A DNA stretch of 64,000 bases, from contig NZ_JAYGHA010000017.1 in the NCBI RefSeq assembly GCF_034931405.1, positions 62,001-126,000 of the forward strand. The letters are read 5' to 3'. The notes under the pieces are model-generated. The model searched no databases. It was not told the origin of the DNA and saw only the letters and a program-made list of their open reading frames with translations. This DNA comes from RDYJ01 sp034931405. GTDB taxonomy: Bacteria > Cyanobacteriota > Cyanobacteriia > Cyanobacteriales > Nostocaceae. This document shows positions 54,498 to 62,760 of the stretch, piece after piece (positions within the stretch are counted from its first letter, which is position 1; every line of letters starts with the position of its first letter). The translations under genes were made by a program, and so were the position numbers.

Positions 54498-54825
54498 TTT
54501 AGGCGATAGCGAAGCGCTCCGTAGGAATCGCTGTTTGGGATGTGAGGGGTGCGATAGCGAAGCGCTCCGTAGGAATCGCTGTTTGGGGTTGTGAGAGTGC
54601 GATAGCGAAGCGCTCCGTAGGAATCCCTGTTTGGGGTTGTGAGAGTGCGATAGCGAAGCGCTCCGTAGGAATCGCTGTTTGGAGGTGTGGGAAGTGCGAT
54701 AGCGAAGCGCTCCATAGGAATCGTTGTTGGGATCTTGGGATGCGATAGCGAAGCGCTCCGTAGGAATCGCTGTTGGGGGTGTTTGGGGGTGCGATAGCGA
54801 AGCGCACCGAAGGTATCGCTTTTGA
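54498..54825. repeat. Modular repeat array A9, all long cassettes
   Basis: Seven to eight copies of GCGATAGCGAAGCGCTCCGT-AGGAATCGCTGTTTGGGG at about 45-bp spacing. Every HIP1 site here carries the long insert, unlike A5 and A6. It reads as DSYGALRYRT repeats on the minus strand, an artefact. Confidence 0.92.
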
Positions 54826-54835
54826 GTCTCAAATT

Positions 54836-54951
54836 TTATAACTCATCTCCTAATAAATCCTGTATATTTTCTAATCTCTGCTGAGAACCATGACGAACAC
54901 GATGAATATATACAACTCCTTCCTCTTCCTCAATGTTTTGAACTTGATTTT
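54836..54951 (-). pseudogene. 3' fragment of a ParE/RelE toxin gene
   Basis: About 116 bp almost identical to the last codons of the toxin at 53077 (reading RHGSQQRLENIQDLLGDEL) plus its array junction. The rest of the gene is gone; a TGTTCCC STRR block (54952-54985) abuts the break. Confidence 0.85.
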
Positions 54952-54985
54952 TCTGTTCCCTGTTCCCTGTTCCCTGTTCCCTCTC
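54952..54985. repeat. TGTTCCC heptamer STRR
   Basis: Four to five copies of TGTTCCC between two gene fragments. Confidence 0.85.
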
Positions 54986-55002
54986 TCAACGAGTGAATTT
55001 AA

Positions 55003-55194
55003 TTTTGTCCGACTACTTACAATAAATCCATCAATCCTTCTAAAGCTGCCACAGATGCAATACATATTGCACTAGCTACAATTCATGGTATAGACTATCT
55101 GTTAACATGGAATTGTAAACATATTGCCAACGCACAGATTCAGAAAAAATTGGCTCAAATCAGTAATTATAGAATAAGCAATATAATGAAATGA
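55003..55194 (+). pseudogene. C-terminal fragment of a PIN-domain protein
   Basis: 63 codons without a start. KAATDAIHIALATIHGIDYL and LLTWNCKHIANAQIQKKLA are the last conserved parts of a PIN-domain toxin (Asp of ATDAIHIA). The N-terminal half is missing and the end is truncated after SNYRISNIMK. Not derived from any of the three intact PIN genes here by eye, because its sequence differs from them. Confidence 0.75.
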
Positions 55195-55200
55195 TAGATA

Positions 55201-55337
55201 TGTATGTCAGCTAAATATGTTTTTCATGGAGTGCTTTCTGCTCCACTTCGTCACAGTCCAATTAATCAAAGAGGAAACTTGCAAAAGAACTTGGGAGTTA
55301 TCTTTTCAACTTAATTCAGGGTTTGATGAATACTTAA
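55201..55337 (+). pseudogene. Internally deleted fragment of a C5 DNA methyltransferase gene
   Basis: Two pieces of methyltransferase coding sequence are fused. The first (VLSAPLRHSPINQRG) matches LLSAPLRHRPINQRG of the intact enzyme at 37299-38471. The second, in another frame (KLAKELGSYLFNLIQG), matches LLAEELGIYLFNLIHG at its C-terminus. About 200 codons between them are lost. 55338-55388 has no gene. Confidence 0.85.
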
Positions 55338-55388
55338 TTCTTTTTTTGCTCTTGGTACTTGAGAACCAGTCAAATCCTCCAAAAATGT

Positions 55389-55416
55389 ATCCCCGACTTC
55401 TTCAAAAATCGGGGAT
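55389..55416. repeat. GATCCCCGACTTC palindrome, fourth copy
   Basis: ATCCCCGA ... TCGGGGAT with a CTTCTTCAAAAA loop, 8 bp after the HtrA gene stop codon (minus strand). It may serve as that gene's terminator. Confidence 0.75.
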
Positions 55417-55423
55417 TTGGATA

Positions 55424-56623
55424 TTAAGAAATATCCTTCAATTCAGCAGTACGAACTGAAAGCACCTGAGTTTGATTTCCTCTTTGGACTTTCACCTGCA
55501 ATATTTCACCCAAACGACTATCTTCTACAACTCCTTGCAATTGTTCAGCAGCAGTAATTGGTTTATTATCAATCTGCACAATGACATCACCGCGACGGAT
55601 ACCCGCAGTTGCAGCAGGAGAATTGGGTACAACTCGCATCACTAAAACACCGTTAACTTCGGGTAATTGAATTGCAGAATTAGGATCAGAATTATTTTGT
55701 CTGGCTAATTGGGGTGTTAAAGTTACCATTTGTACCCCTAAATATGGGTGAATAACTTTACCATCACGTTGCAGTTGTGCCGCGATCGCTTTTGCTTTAT
55801 CAATAGGAATAGCAAACCCAATTCCCATCGCATCTGCACGAATAGCGGTATTAATGCCAATCACCTCACCTTGAGCATTTAACAATGGACCACCGGAGTT
55901 ACCAGGGTTAATAGCTGCGTCAGTTTGAATGAAATCTAAACGCTTATCACTAATTCCCACCTGGGCGCTAGAACGTTTTAAAGTGCTGACAATACCCAAA
56001 GTGACAGTATTATCAAATCCTAACGGATTACCAACAGCGATCGCCCAATCTCCCACCTGCACATGATTAGAAGAACCCAAAGGTGCAACAGGTAAATCAT
56101 CACCAGCATTTATTTTGACTACTGCCAAATCCGTAACTTCATCAATACCTTTGACTTTACCTTTAAAAGTGCGACCATCTTTCAACCGTACAGTCACCTT
56201 ATCAGCTTGATCAACAACATGAGCATTAGTCAGAATAATCCCACTTTTATCCAGAATAAAACCAGAACCTAAACCGCGTAATTGTTCAGTTGGTGACTGT
56301 TGGGGGAAAGCATCACCAAAAAACCGCCGCAAAAACGGATCTTCCATAATTGGATCAACAGGACGAGTAATGGTTTTTTCTGTATCAATTCTGACCACAG
56401 CAGATCCGACACGGTTCACCGCTGCTGTCACAAAGCTACTGCTACCAATAGCACCAACAGCAGGAGATGGTTTTTGAGCAACTACGTTATTCGGTGCAGG
56501 TTCAGCTTGAGAAGGTAAAACCTGCAAACAAGAAGCTGTTAGCAACACTCCCATGACAATCGCTAAAACATGGGTACTCAGTTGGCGGATAGACTGGGGT
56601 ATTTGGGAAATTCGCATAATCAT
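55424..56623 (-). CDS. HtrA/Deg-type serine protease (HhoA/HhoB/HtrA group)
   Basis: 399 residues. N-terminal signal or anchor segment about 17-36 (VLAIVMGVLLTASCLQVLPS). Trypsin-like domain with the triad in ILTNAHVVD (His), TDLAVVKI (Asp) and NPGNSGGPLL (Ser). One PDZ domain at the C-terminus (about 290-390; VVPNSPAATAGIRRGDVIVQ). Periplasmic or thylakoid-lumen protease and chaperone for damaged protein. Which of the three cyanobacterial paralogues it is cannot be settled here. Confidence 0.95.
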   Translation of the reverse strand: MIMRISQIPQSIRQLSTHVLAIVMGVLLTASCLQVLPSQAEPAPNNVVAQKPSPAVGAIGSSSFVTAAVNRVGSAVVRIDTEKTITRPVDPIMEDPFLRRFFGDAFPQQSPTEQLRGLGSGFILDKSGIILTNAHVVDQADKVTVRLKDGRTFKGKVKGIDEVTDLAVVKINAGDDLPVAPLGSSNHVQVGDWAIAVGNPLGFDNTVTLGIVSTLKRSSAQVGISDKRLDFIQTDAAINPGNSGGPLLNAQGEVIGINTAIRADAMGIGFAIPIDKAKAIAAQLQRDGKVIHPYLGVQMVTLTPQLARQNNSDPNSAIQLPEVNGVLVMRVVPNSPAATAGIRRGDVIVQIDNKPITAAEQLQGVVEDSRLGEILQVKVQRGNQTQVLSVRTAELKDIS

Positions 56624-56861
56624 AACCTAAATTTAGAAGCCTTAACTAGTTCGGTTTTTCCACCAAAATAATCAAAAACCGAAAAATCAAAAATATCCCA
56701 AAAATGACGAGAAAATGAAGTAAAATCCTCGGTCTTTCTTCTTTCTCTGTATTTTCTGTGACTCTGTGGTTTGTTTATTTTTTAGAAATCCTAAAATCTG
56801 AAATCTACAATCTCAAATCCTTCTAGGCTAGGATTTAATTATACCAAACCCTAAATGACCC

Positions 56862-57263
56862 ATGAATGGATCAAACCGATTAGTTGAAGAATCCTTGGCT
56901 TCATCTGAGCAAGCAGAACATACACACCATCACCATTCAGATCACGAACATACAGATCATAATCCAGCAGCAGTCGAATCAGTTCATCCTCATGTTCATA
57001 GCGAAGAATCATTAAGGCGAATTGTTAACCGATTATCTCGCATAGAGGGACATATTCGGGGAGTTAAGACAATGGTACAGCAAAATACCCCTTGTCCTGA
57101 TGTATTATTGCAAATTGCGGCTGTCAGAGGTGCATTAGACAAAGTAGCACGGATAGTTTTGGATGAACATTTAACAGAATGTATTGCTAGAGCTTCAGAG
57201 AATGGCAATATTGACGCAGAAATTCAACAACTCAAAGCCGCTTTAGATAGGTTTTTACCGTAG
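56862..57263 (+). CDS. CsoR/RcnR-family metal-sensing repressor (InrS-like)
   Basis: 133 residues. The N-terminal ~48 residues are rich in His (HTHHHHSDHEHTDHN), then the helical DUF156 domain: IVNRLSRIEGHIRGVKTMVQ, NTPCPDVLLQIAAVRGALD and LDEHLTECI. The Cys-His-Cys positions fit the Cu(I)/Ni(II) site of the family. The His-rich N-terminus resembles the nickel sensor InrS. No exporter is adjacent; the target operon is not in view. Confidence 0.9.
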   Translation: MNGSNRLVEESLASSEQAEHTHHHHSDHEHTDHNPAAVESVHPHVHSEESLRRIVNRLSRIEGHIRGVKTMVQQNTPCPDVLLQIAAVRGALDKVARIVLDEHLTECIARASENGNIDAEIQQLKAALDRFLP

Positions 57264-57314
57264 TTGAATTGTCAAAACAGCAGTCAGCTGATCGAGCTTC
57301 TGTATTTGTAGCCG

Positions 57315-58412
57315 TTAAATCTGTTGTTCTGGAATAGTACGGATACGGTTCATTTGATTTAAAGCATACTTAGCCGTTTCCTGTACCGCTGGATCTGGAT
57401 CTTCCATTGCATGAAGCACAATCTTACTCATCTGCGCCATTGTGTCATAAATACGCAATAAATCACGGATTGCATTTTGTCTGACTTGAGGATTTTCATC
57501 TTGCATAGATATTGCTAAAGCGCGGTTCACGGGTTTGAGAGTGCGAGTCCCAATTTCTGCCAAGGCTGATAAAATTAAGCTTTGCTGTTGCGAATCTGCA
57601 TCAATCATCAAGTCTACTAAAGGTTGAACTGCTCGTGAATCCCCTTGTTGAGCTATATTCCAAATTGCTTTTCTTTGCTGTGTCAAATCCGCACTACGCA
57701 AGTCTGCCATAAATACCTCAAACGCATTGAGTGGAGGGACAACCAATGTTTTTTCAACAGGTAATATTTCAGTAGAAACTGGTGATGGTATTTGAGATGC
57801 CGGGTTGAGAAAAAATTGCGGACTTTTTTGAGCAGATGGACTTAACAGATTCTGCTCAGAAGTTCCAGCTTCTAACGCTGGTTTCTTATTAACTATACTT
57901 TGTGCAGCATAGAAAAATGCACTCAAACTACCAATAACACTAAAACTAATTAATTTCCACCAAACATCATTTCCCGACTGTGATTGTGTGCTTTTGTCTT
58001 TTTCCTCTGTCAAAGTAGCATTAGTATTACATTTAATTTTTCCAGACAACACTTCTTGAAGATGCTTTCTAGTAGCCCAATCTGCAACACCATCTGCTCT
58101 TTGTAAACCTTGTTCTTGCTGAAATCGAGTCACAGTATTTTGGAAACTAGGGCTATATACTCCATCTATTGAACCATTGTAATAACCTAAAGCTTTCAAT
58201 TGGACTTGCACTACTTCTACTTCTCTACCTTGAACACTTGAATCAATTACTGTTGGCTGGATAGCAGTTTCCTTAACTGTGGCAGTTAGAGCGCGATTTG
58301 GATATAAACCAAGGCACAAAAAAGAGGATAATATCAAGAAGTAATTGGTAATTGATAATTGGTATTTAATAATTGAAAATTGCTTGTGATCCCTCATGTT
58401 CCTGATCTCCAA
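57315..58412 (-). CDS. Peptidoglycan-binding and HEAT-repeat membrane protein
   Basis: 365 residues. N-terminal hydrophobic segment about 25-42; the first ~22 residues come from an AATTACCAATTATC-type repeat, so the start may be Met6 or later. Peptidoglycan-binding domain about 60-120 (VQVQLKALGYYNGSIDGVYS). A transmembrane helix about 152-170 (WWKLISFSVIGSLSAFFYAA). HEAT-like repeats about 235-355 (SRAVQPLVDLMIDADSQQQ; DENPQVRQNAIRDLL). Likely links the wall to a cytoplasmic or periplasmic scaffold; no known function. Confidence 0.8.
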   Translation of the reverse strand: MEIRNMRDHKQFSIIKYQLSITNYFLILSSFLCLGLYPNRALTATVKETAIQPTVIDSSVQGREVEVVQVQLKALGYYNGSIDGVYSPSFQNTVTRFQQEQGLQRADGVADWATRKHLQEVLSGKIKCNTNATLTEEKDKSTQSQSGNDVWWKLISFSVIGSLSAFFYAAQSIVNKKPALEAGTSEQNLLSPSAQKSPQFFLNPASQIPSPVSTEILPVEKTLVVPPLNAFEVFMADLRSADLTQQRKAIWNIAQQGDSRAVQPLVDLMIDADSQQQSLILSALAEIGTRTLKPVNRALAISMQDENPQVRQNAIRDLLRIYDTMAQMSKIVLHAMEDPDPAVQETAKYALNQMNRIRTIPEQQI

Positions 58413-58450
58413 CTGATTAAGTTAGGGTAAAATTTCTGGTTTAGATATTT

Positions 58451-59473
58451 TTACAGTCTCTTAGTTATAGATGCTTCTAAAACTGGTTTTGGCTGAGTAG
58501 TTTTTTCACTAATAGTAACTTTTTGATTTTGCCCTGCTAAGTTTTCCCGTTGGTTGATTAAATAAATACTAATTAAAGTCAGGAGAACTCCTACCCATTG
58601 CATGGGAGTGAGAACTTCTGAGAGAAAAATATGACCAAATATCAACGCAAAAACAGGTGTGAGAAAGGTGAGAGAGCTTAAACTGGTCAGATTACCACTA
58701 GCAGCAAAATAGAAGAATAAACCATAAGCGATCGCACTACCAAATATAGTTGCATAACTTAAAGCTAACCAGTCAGATACTACCAAATTTTGCCACTGTT
58801 CCCCTTCTACAAATGCAGAAAGTCCCCACAACGGCAAACTGCCTAAAATTATATGCCATCCTGTAGCTGTTACCGGATCAGCATACCGACAAACAAACCG
58901 AATCATCACAGTTCCCACAGCCATTGATAAAGCTGCTAGTAACATCAACCATTCTCCACTGGCAAATAATTGTTGCCAATTATCGGTGGTAATTTTTACA
59001 CCTGAGTCGAGAAGATGAAAAATCCACTCTTCCGGTAAGCCAATTAAACTAATACCTGCTACCCCCAATCCTAACCCCAACCATCCCCAGATACCAATAT
59101 GTTCTTGAAATAACCACAGGGACAGTAAAGCTACTGCTAAAGGTTGGGAGTCAATCATCACAGAACCTAACCCCGCACTGGTTCTTACTAACCCCTCTGC
59201 TAAAAAGCCTTGAAACAGCGTACCATCAACTAGGGCAAATATTGTAATCCATAACCATGCTAACCATCCTTTCGGTTGGGGTTTACCCATAAATGCCCCA
59301 GCAATAAGGATTAACACCCCCGCAGGTAATAATCGCACCCCTGCCATAAATAAAGGTGTGGTATGAGGTATTACCCCTTTCATCGCTACCATTGCTGTAC
59401 CCCAGAGGAAAAAAGGGGCAATTAATAGTAGGGAAGCACCGGTAGATTTTGATCCTCTAAGTTGCAGTTGCAT
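58451..59473 (-). CDS. EamA/DMT-superfamily transporter
   Basis: 340 residues with ten predicted transmembrane helices in two EamA repeats (APFFLWGTAMVAMKG to about residue 140; MLLAALSMAVGTVMIRFV to about 310). Integral inner-membrane exporter-like protein; typical members move amino acids or metabolites. Substrate unknown. Monocistronic. Confidence 0.93.
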   Translation of the reverse strand: MQLQLRGSKSTGASLLLIAPFFLWGTAMVAMKGVIPHTTPLFMAGVRLLPAGVLILIAGAFMGKPQPKGWLAWLWITIFALVDGTLFQGFLAEGLVRTSAGLGSVMIDSQPLAVALLSLWLFQEHIGIWGWLGLGLGVAGISLIGLPEEWIFHLLDSGVKITTDNWQQLFASGEWLMLLAALSMAVGTVMIRFVCRYADPVTATGWHIILGSLPLWGLSAFVEGEQWQNLVVSDWLALSYATIFGSAIAYGLFFYFAASGNLTSLSSLTFLTPVFALIFGHIFLSEVLTPMQWVGVLLTLISIYLINQRENLAGQNQKVTISEKTTQPKPVLEASITKRL

Positions 59474-59675
59474 GAGTTGGTTATGGTCTTTGGTAGATGG
59501 GTAGAAATATTACTTTACCTAATTTTACAGAATCATTTACTTTTGTGTTCATGTAAAATCTCGGAAATGTTGGGTTTCATTCTATTGCTTCGCGAACGTG
59601 AAAGTTCCACAACCCAACCTACGGATTATAGGGTTTTAAAAGTATACTTTAACCCATCTACTGAAAATTCTATCG

Positions 59676-60104
59676 TTAAAAAATCTCTTCTTGTTCTTTT
59701 TTATGTTTTACTTCCACAACAGTATGCACATTTCCACGGGGAGTAAAATCAGCTTTTACCGTAGCTTCTAAAGGATCACAAGCAGCCACAAAATCATCTA
59801 AAATTTGGTTTGCTGACTCTTCGTGAGAGATATATCGTTCGCGATAACTATTAATATAAAGCTTCAAAGCCTTCAACTCTACAACTCGTTCATTAGGTAT
59901 GTAGGAAATATAAATAGTTGCAAAATCAGGATAACCGGAAAACGGACATTTACAGGTAAATTCTGGCAAACTAATATCAATATTATAACGCCGACCCACA
60001 CGCGGATTAGGAAATGTAATCAGTTTTCCTTCTTGTATTTCCCTTTCCCCGTATTTCATTTCTTGACTTGTTGCTGTTACAGTCTCAGGTAAAGAATGAC
60101 TCAT
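59676..60104 (-). CDS. queF: NADPH-dependent 7-cyano-7-deazaguanine reductase
   Basis: 142 residues from Met at 60104 (MSHSLPETVTATSQEMKYGE); an upstream Met adds 11 residues outside the family. Type I QueF: reduces preQ0 to preQ1 in queuosine synthesis. Catalytic Cys in EFTCKCPFSGYPDFA, the Asp/Glu of IPNERVVELKALKLY and SYRERYISHEESANQIL. This is pathway-linked to the E5-like toxin in the island: colicin E5 cuts tRNAs whose wobble base is queuine. Confidence 0.96.
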   Translation of the reverse strand: MSHSLPETVTATSQEMKYGEREIQEGKLITFPNPRVGRRYNIDISLPEFTCKCPFSGYPDFATIYISYIPNERVVELKALKLYINSYRERYISHEESANQILDDFVAACDPLEATVKADFTPRGNVHTVVEVKHKKEQEEIF

Positions 60105-60151
60105 AAAATTTTCTTGAAAAATGCAGAGATTCATCAATACTAATTTAACAC

Positions 60152-60559
60152 TTAAAATTCACTGCTGCTCTTTTCCCAATCTGGACAACTCACATCATCC
60201 CAACCGCTAGGGTGCATACCACAAACTAACAAGTTACCACCATAAACATGACCATGATAGTTATTACATCCTATACAAGCAGGATTTTGTTCAGTGGTTG
60301 CTTCAACTTGATACGGAAAACCCGGATCGATATCCGTTGTTATGTCTTCTAATTCCCAGTATATTTCCAAAAGCGGTTCCGCTAATTCTTGTAAATACTG
60401 GTCAATGTCAGCAGCAATATTATTTTGTACCTGCTCGGTAATATCTTCTGTTAGCTCAAAAAATGCATCTACCATGTCATTCATTCCTTGGAAGAAGCTT
60501 TCTACTTCATCAGCAACAGTTTCGATAATGTCAATCAAGTCTTTTTGCCACGGTTCCAT
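60152..60559 (-). CDS. Conserved protein with a cysteine cluster
   Basis: 135 residues from Met at 60559 (MEPWQKDLIDIIETVADEVE). The N-terminal ~85 residues are acidic and helical (FFELTEDITEQVQNNIAADI). The C-terminus has CIGC, LVCGMHP and SCPDWE, four cysteines plus His that may bind zinc or an Fe-S centre. Found in cyanobacteria to my memory, no function known. It lies 48 bp upstream of queF on the same strand. Confidence 0.75.
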   Translation of the reverse strand: MEPWQKDLIDIIETVADEVESFFQGMNDMVDAFFELTEDITEQVQNNIAADIDQYLQELAEPLLEIYWELEDITTDIDPGFPYQVEATTEQNPACIGCNNYHGHVYGGNLLVCGMHPSGWDDVSCPDWEKSSSEF

Positions 60560-60718
60560 AAGCTTAACTGTCTTACTGCCTACAACATAACGCTTCACCT
60601 TAACTGGTTGTCAGTGCTAAACTGCACGATGAGCAATGCACATTCAACCAGTATTTAGATATAGCGTCATTCCCACAATCACAACCTTAGCCAATCATTA
60701 ACAGTAAAAAACTGGTTT

Positions 60719-61102
60719 TTACTGATCTTGCTTCAGTTGCTGTAATTTTTCTTGTAATTCTTGAACTTGCTGACGTAAGTGATTTACGTTTTCTTTTGGT
60801 GCTTCTTTTACAGATGGTTCTTCATCTACCTCCAAAATTTCGATGCGACGAGGTTCAGAAGGGGCTGTTTTTTCAGAAGTTTCACCAGATGCTGGATGCT
60901 GCTGGGCTTGCTTCATCATGTCTTCTACGAAACGACGAGCTTCTTCGGTGTTCATTTCACCTTTAGCCACCATTTCATCAGCTAGTTTTTGGACTTGCGA
61001 TCGCAGTTCGGCTAATTTCCCCCCTGCTTTCTCACCAGCGTAAGAAGCCAAGCCTACACCAAGGTAAAAAGCTTTTTGAACAATATCTCCAAAACCAGGC
61101 AT
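60719..61102 (-). CDS. Phasin-like/coiled-coil protein
   Basis: 127 residues. Helical N-terminus (FGDIVQKAFYLGVGLASYAG; KLAELRSQVQKLADEMVAKG), a disordered middle and a coiled-coil C-terminus (NHLRQQVQELQEKLQQLK). It has the look of the phasin-related proteins found across cyanobacteria; a function in polymer granules is not shown. Starts about 24 bp downstream of the SRP RNA on the same strand. Confidence 0.75.
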   Translation of the reverse strand: MPGFGDIVQKAFYLGVGLASYAGEKAGGKLAELRSQVQKLADEMVAKGEMNTEEARRFVEDMMKQAQQHPASGETSEKTAPSEPRRIEILEVDEEPSVKEAPKENVNHLRQQVQELQEKLQQLKQDQ

Positions 61103-61125
61103 TGCTGCAAAGCACTCCTAAAAAT

Positions 61126-61223
61126 AGGGCGACCCGGAGACTACGCCTATCACAAGCATCCCGTATTGCTGCTACCTTCCGGTCCTGACAAAGTTTGGGC
61201 GTTGAAATCGCATAGATCCAGGT
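61126..61223 (-). ncRNA. ffs: Signal recognition particle RNA (4.5S-type, small)
   Basis: The conserved SRP domain is read on the minus strand: CAGGACCGGAAGGTAGCAGC, then ATACGGGATGCTTGTGATAG, then GGAGTCTCCGGGTCGCCC-like closing stem. The GGAA tetraloop (GGAAG) and the symmetric loop (AGCAGCA) that bind Ffh are present. Ends are approximate; the RNA is about 97 nt. Confidence 0.93.
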
Positions 61224-61261
61224 CTGAAATCATCATAACATGAAAATTCCATAATTGTGTG

Positions 61262-61528
61262 TCATTCGACAACAATTCTCCATTCGTAAATTTGATAACT
61301 CACACAACCGTTGACTACCAAGGGATCAGCAGCAACTATCGCCTGCGCTTCATCCATTGACGCTGCCTCAAACAGCATCATACCCCCTCCCCTTTGCGCC
61401 CAATAGCCGGTTTTGGCCTTGTGTCCTTTATCTATCAAGTTCTTTACATAGTCTGTATGGGCGGGTACATATTGATCAAAGATGGATTTATCCACTTGAC
61501 CTGTTTCAATCTTTACAAACCAAGGCAT
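61262..61528 (-). CDS. YciI family protein
   Basis: 88 residues. YCII-related fold: WFVKIETG, AHTDYVKNLIDKGHKAKTGYW, DEAQAIVAADPLVVNGCVSY and YEWRIVVE. His and Asp near the middle (HTDYV, DPLV) are the usual active-site-like residues. Small cytoplasmic protein of unclear function, dimeric in known relatives. Confidence 0.93.
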   Translation of the reverse strand: MPWFVKIETGQVDKSIFDQYVPAHTDYVKNLIDKGHKAKTGYWAQRGGGMMLFEAASMDEAQAIVAADPLVVNGCVSYQIYEWRIVVE

Positions 61529-61573
61529 ATCAATTTGAGATTTTTGATTTGGGATTGAGAATAAAATATCATA

Positions 61574-61630
61574 TTGGGGATTGGGGATTGGGGATTGGTA
61601 TTAGAATTAGAATTAGAATTAGAATTAGAA
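61574..61630. repeat. GGGGATT and AGAATT STRRs
   Basis: Three copies of GGGGATT then five to six copies of AGAATT (61597-61632). The second block lies just upstream of the next gene. Confidence 0.88.
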
Positions 61631-61658
61631 TTTGTTATTTTTTCTGTTCCCTGAAATT

Positions 61659-62207
61659 ATGAATCGCTTTTTTATTGCTATTCTTCCACCCCAGAATATC
61701 CAGGACTACGCCAACAAAATCAAACAACACTTTTTTGATAATTATGCAAGTCGTGGCGCTCAAAATTCTCCCCCACATATTACTCTAAAACCCCCTTTTT
61801 TGCTAGAACAAGAGCAAGTATCAATTTTAGAAATATTCTTAGTAAATTTCGCTCAGAATCAAAATTCTTTACCCATTACCATTGATGGTTTTGCAGCTTT
61901 TTTACCTCGTGTTGTATATATGAATGTCATCAAAAATCAAGCACTTTTAAAATTACAATCAGATTTAATTAATGATGTAGAAAATAATTTAGGAATAAAA
62001 GATAAAGGGGCAAACAATCATACTTTCACACCTCATTTAACTGTAGCCAGGAAGGATTTAAAAAAGTCCGATTTTTATAAAGCTTGGGATGATTTTAAAG
62101 AACGTCAGGTATATTTTGAATTTGTGGCTGATAATATTACTTTATTGCTGAATGATGGGAAAAAGTGGAATGTGAAATCAGAGTTTTCTTTGTTATCTAA
62201 TTTCTAA
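61659..62207 (+). CDS. 2'-5' RNA ligase family protein (phosphodiesterase-like)
   Basis: 182 residues from ATG at 61659 (MNRFFIAILPPQ); the upstream open frame is repeat DNA. Two HxT motifs: PPHITLKPPF (about 47) and FTPHLTVARKD (about 127), which form the active site of the 2H phosphoesterase fold. Related proteins act on RNA ends or cyclic phosphates; the natural substrate is unknown. Convergent with the ATPase/TOPRIM-like pair. Confidence 0.9.
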   Translation: MNRFFIAILPPQNIQDYANKIKQHFFDNYASRGAQNSPPHITLKPPFLLEQEQVSILEIFLVNFAQNQNSLPITIDGFAAFLPRVVYMNVIKNQALLKLQSDLINDVENNLGIKDKGANNHTFTPHLTVARKDLKKSDFYKAWDDFKERQVYFEFVADNITLLLNDGKKWNVKSEFSLLSNF

Positions 62208-62208
62208 A

Positions 62209-62760
62209 TTAATCTAACAATGGTAAAATTCTTTGGAATTCTTCACAGGCAGATTTGAGAGAAGGAGGAGCATTATTATCTAAATTACCTTGATAACATT
62301 GATTGACTAATTTTTCAATGTATGGTTTGCATTCTGACTGCTTTTTAAATTTTGTATATTCTATTTCCTCCTCAACATTTTCATCCTGGAGATAATGTAT
62401 CCAAGTTTCAATATTTCTTTTAGGGACAAAAACTGCTATAGCTTCATCAGTTTGACGCTGTGGATGAGAATTTCCTTTGAGTTCATCATTTAACTGCTTG
62501 AGTCTTTCTTCTACAGTTTTTTTATCAGCATCAATTAAAACAACAAGCATTCCCGCACGCTTATTTTTTTGTCTGCGATATTCTACCACTTCTTTAACAT
62601 ATTTTTCCCTGACAAACTGCTCACCTGCACCTTTAGGACAAATTTCAGTGCGGATATTTCTGTCTATAATAAAACCACGCTTTTGCAAAAAATGAATTGC
62701 AAAAACTTCCTGTTGTTTGTCTTCACATAAAATCACAATTTGCACCCTTTTTTGGCTCAT
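62209..62760 (-). CDS. TOPRIM-like nuclease partner of an AAA ATPase
   Basis: 183 residues from ATG at 62760, which overlaps the ATPase stop codon (TAATG). The N-terminal strand ends in QIVILCEDKQQEVFA, where the first Glu is like the TOPRIM catalytic glutamate. A second strand ends in MLVVLIDADKKTVEER, a DxD pair. Together these suggest a TOPRIM fold like that of OLD-family or PARIS AriB-type nucleases. The C-terminal half is helical (FVPKRNIETWIHYLQD). Domain call is by motif only. Confidence 0.6.
   Translation of the reverse strand: MSQKRVQIVILCEDKQQEVFAIHFLQKRGFIIDRNIRTEICPKGAGEQFVREKYVKEVVEYRRQKNKRAGMLVVLIDADKKTVEERLKQLNDELKGNSHPQRQTDEAIAVFVPKRNIETWIHYLQDENVEEEIEYTKFKKQSECKPYIEKLVNQCYQGNLDNNAPPSLKSACEEFQRILPLLD

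Noticed and set aside
54482..54832. ORFs of 100+ codons through array A9, with DSYGALRYRT-type repeated peptides on the minus strand
   Set aside because: They are translations of the GCGATAGCGAAGCGCTCCGT cassettes; no start signal, no codon bias, and the same peptides occur at every array.
55217..55459. 80-codon ORF on the plus strand before the HtrA gene
   Set aside because: It runs across a methyltransferase fragment in the wrong frame and a palindrome; the fragment explains the sequence.
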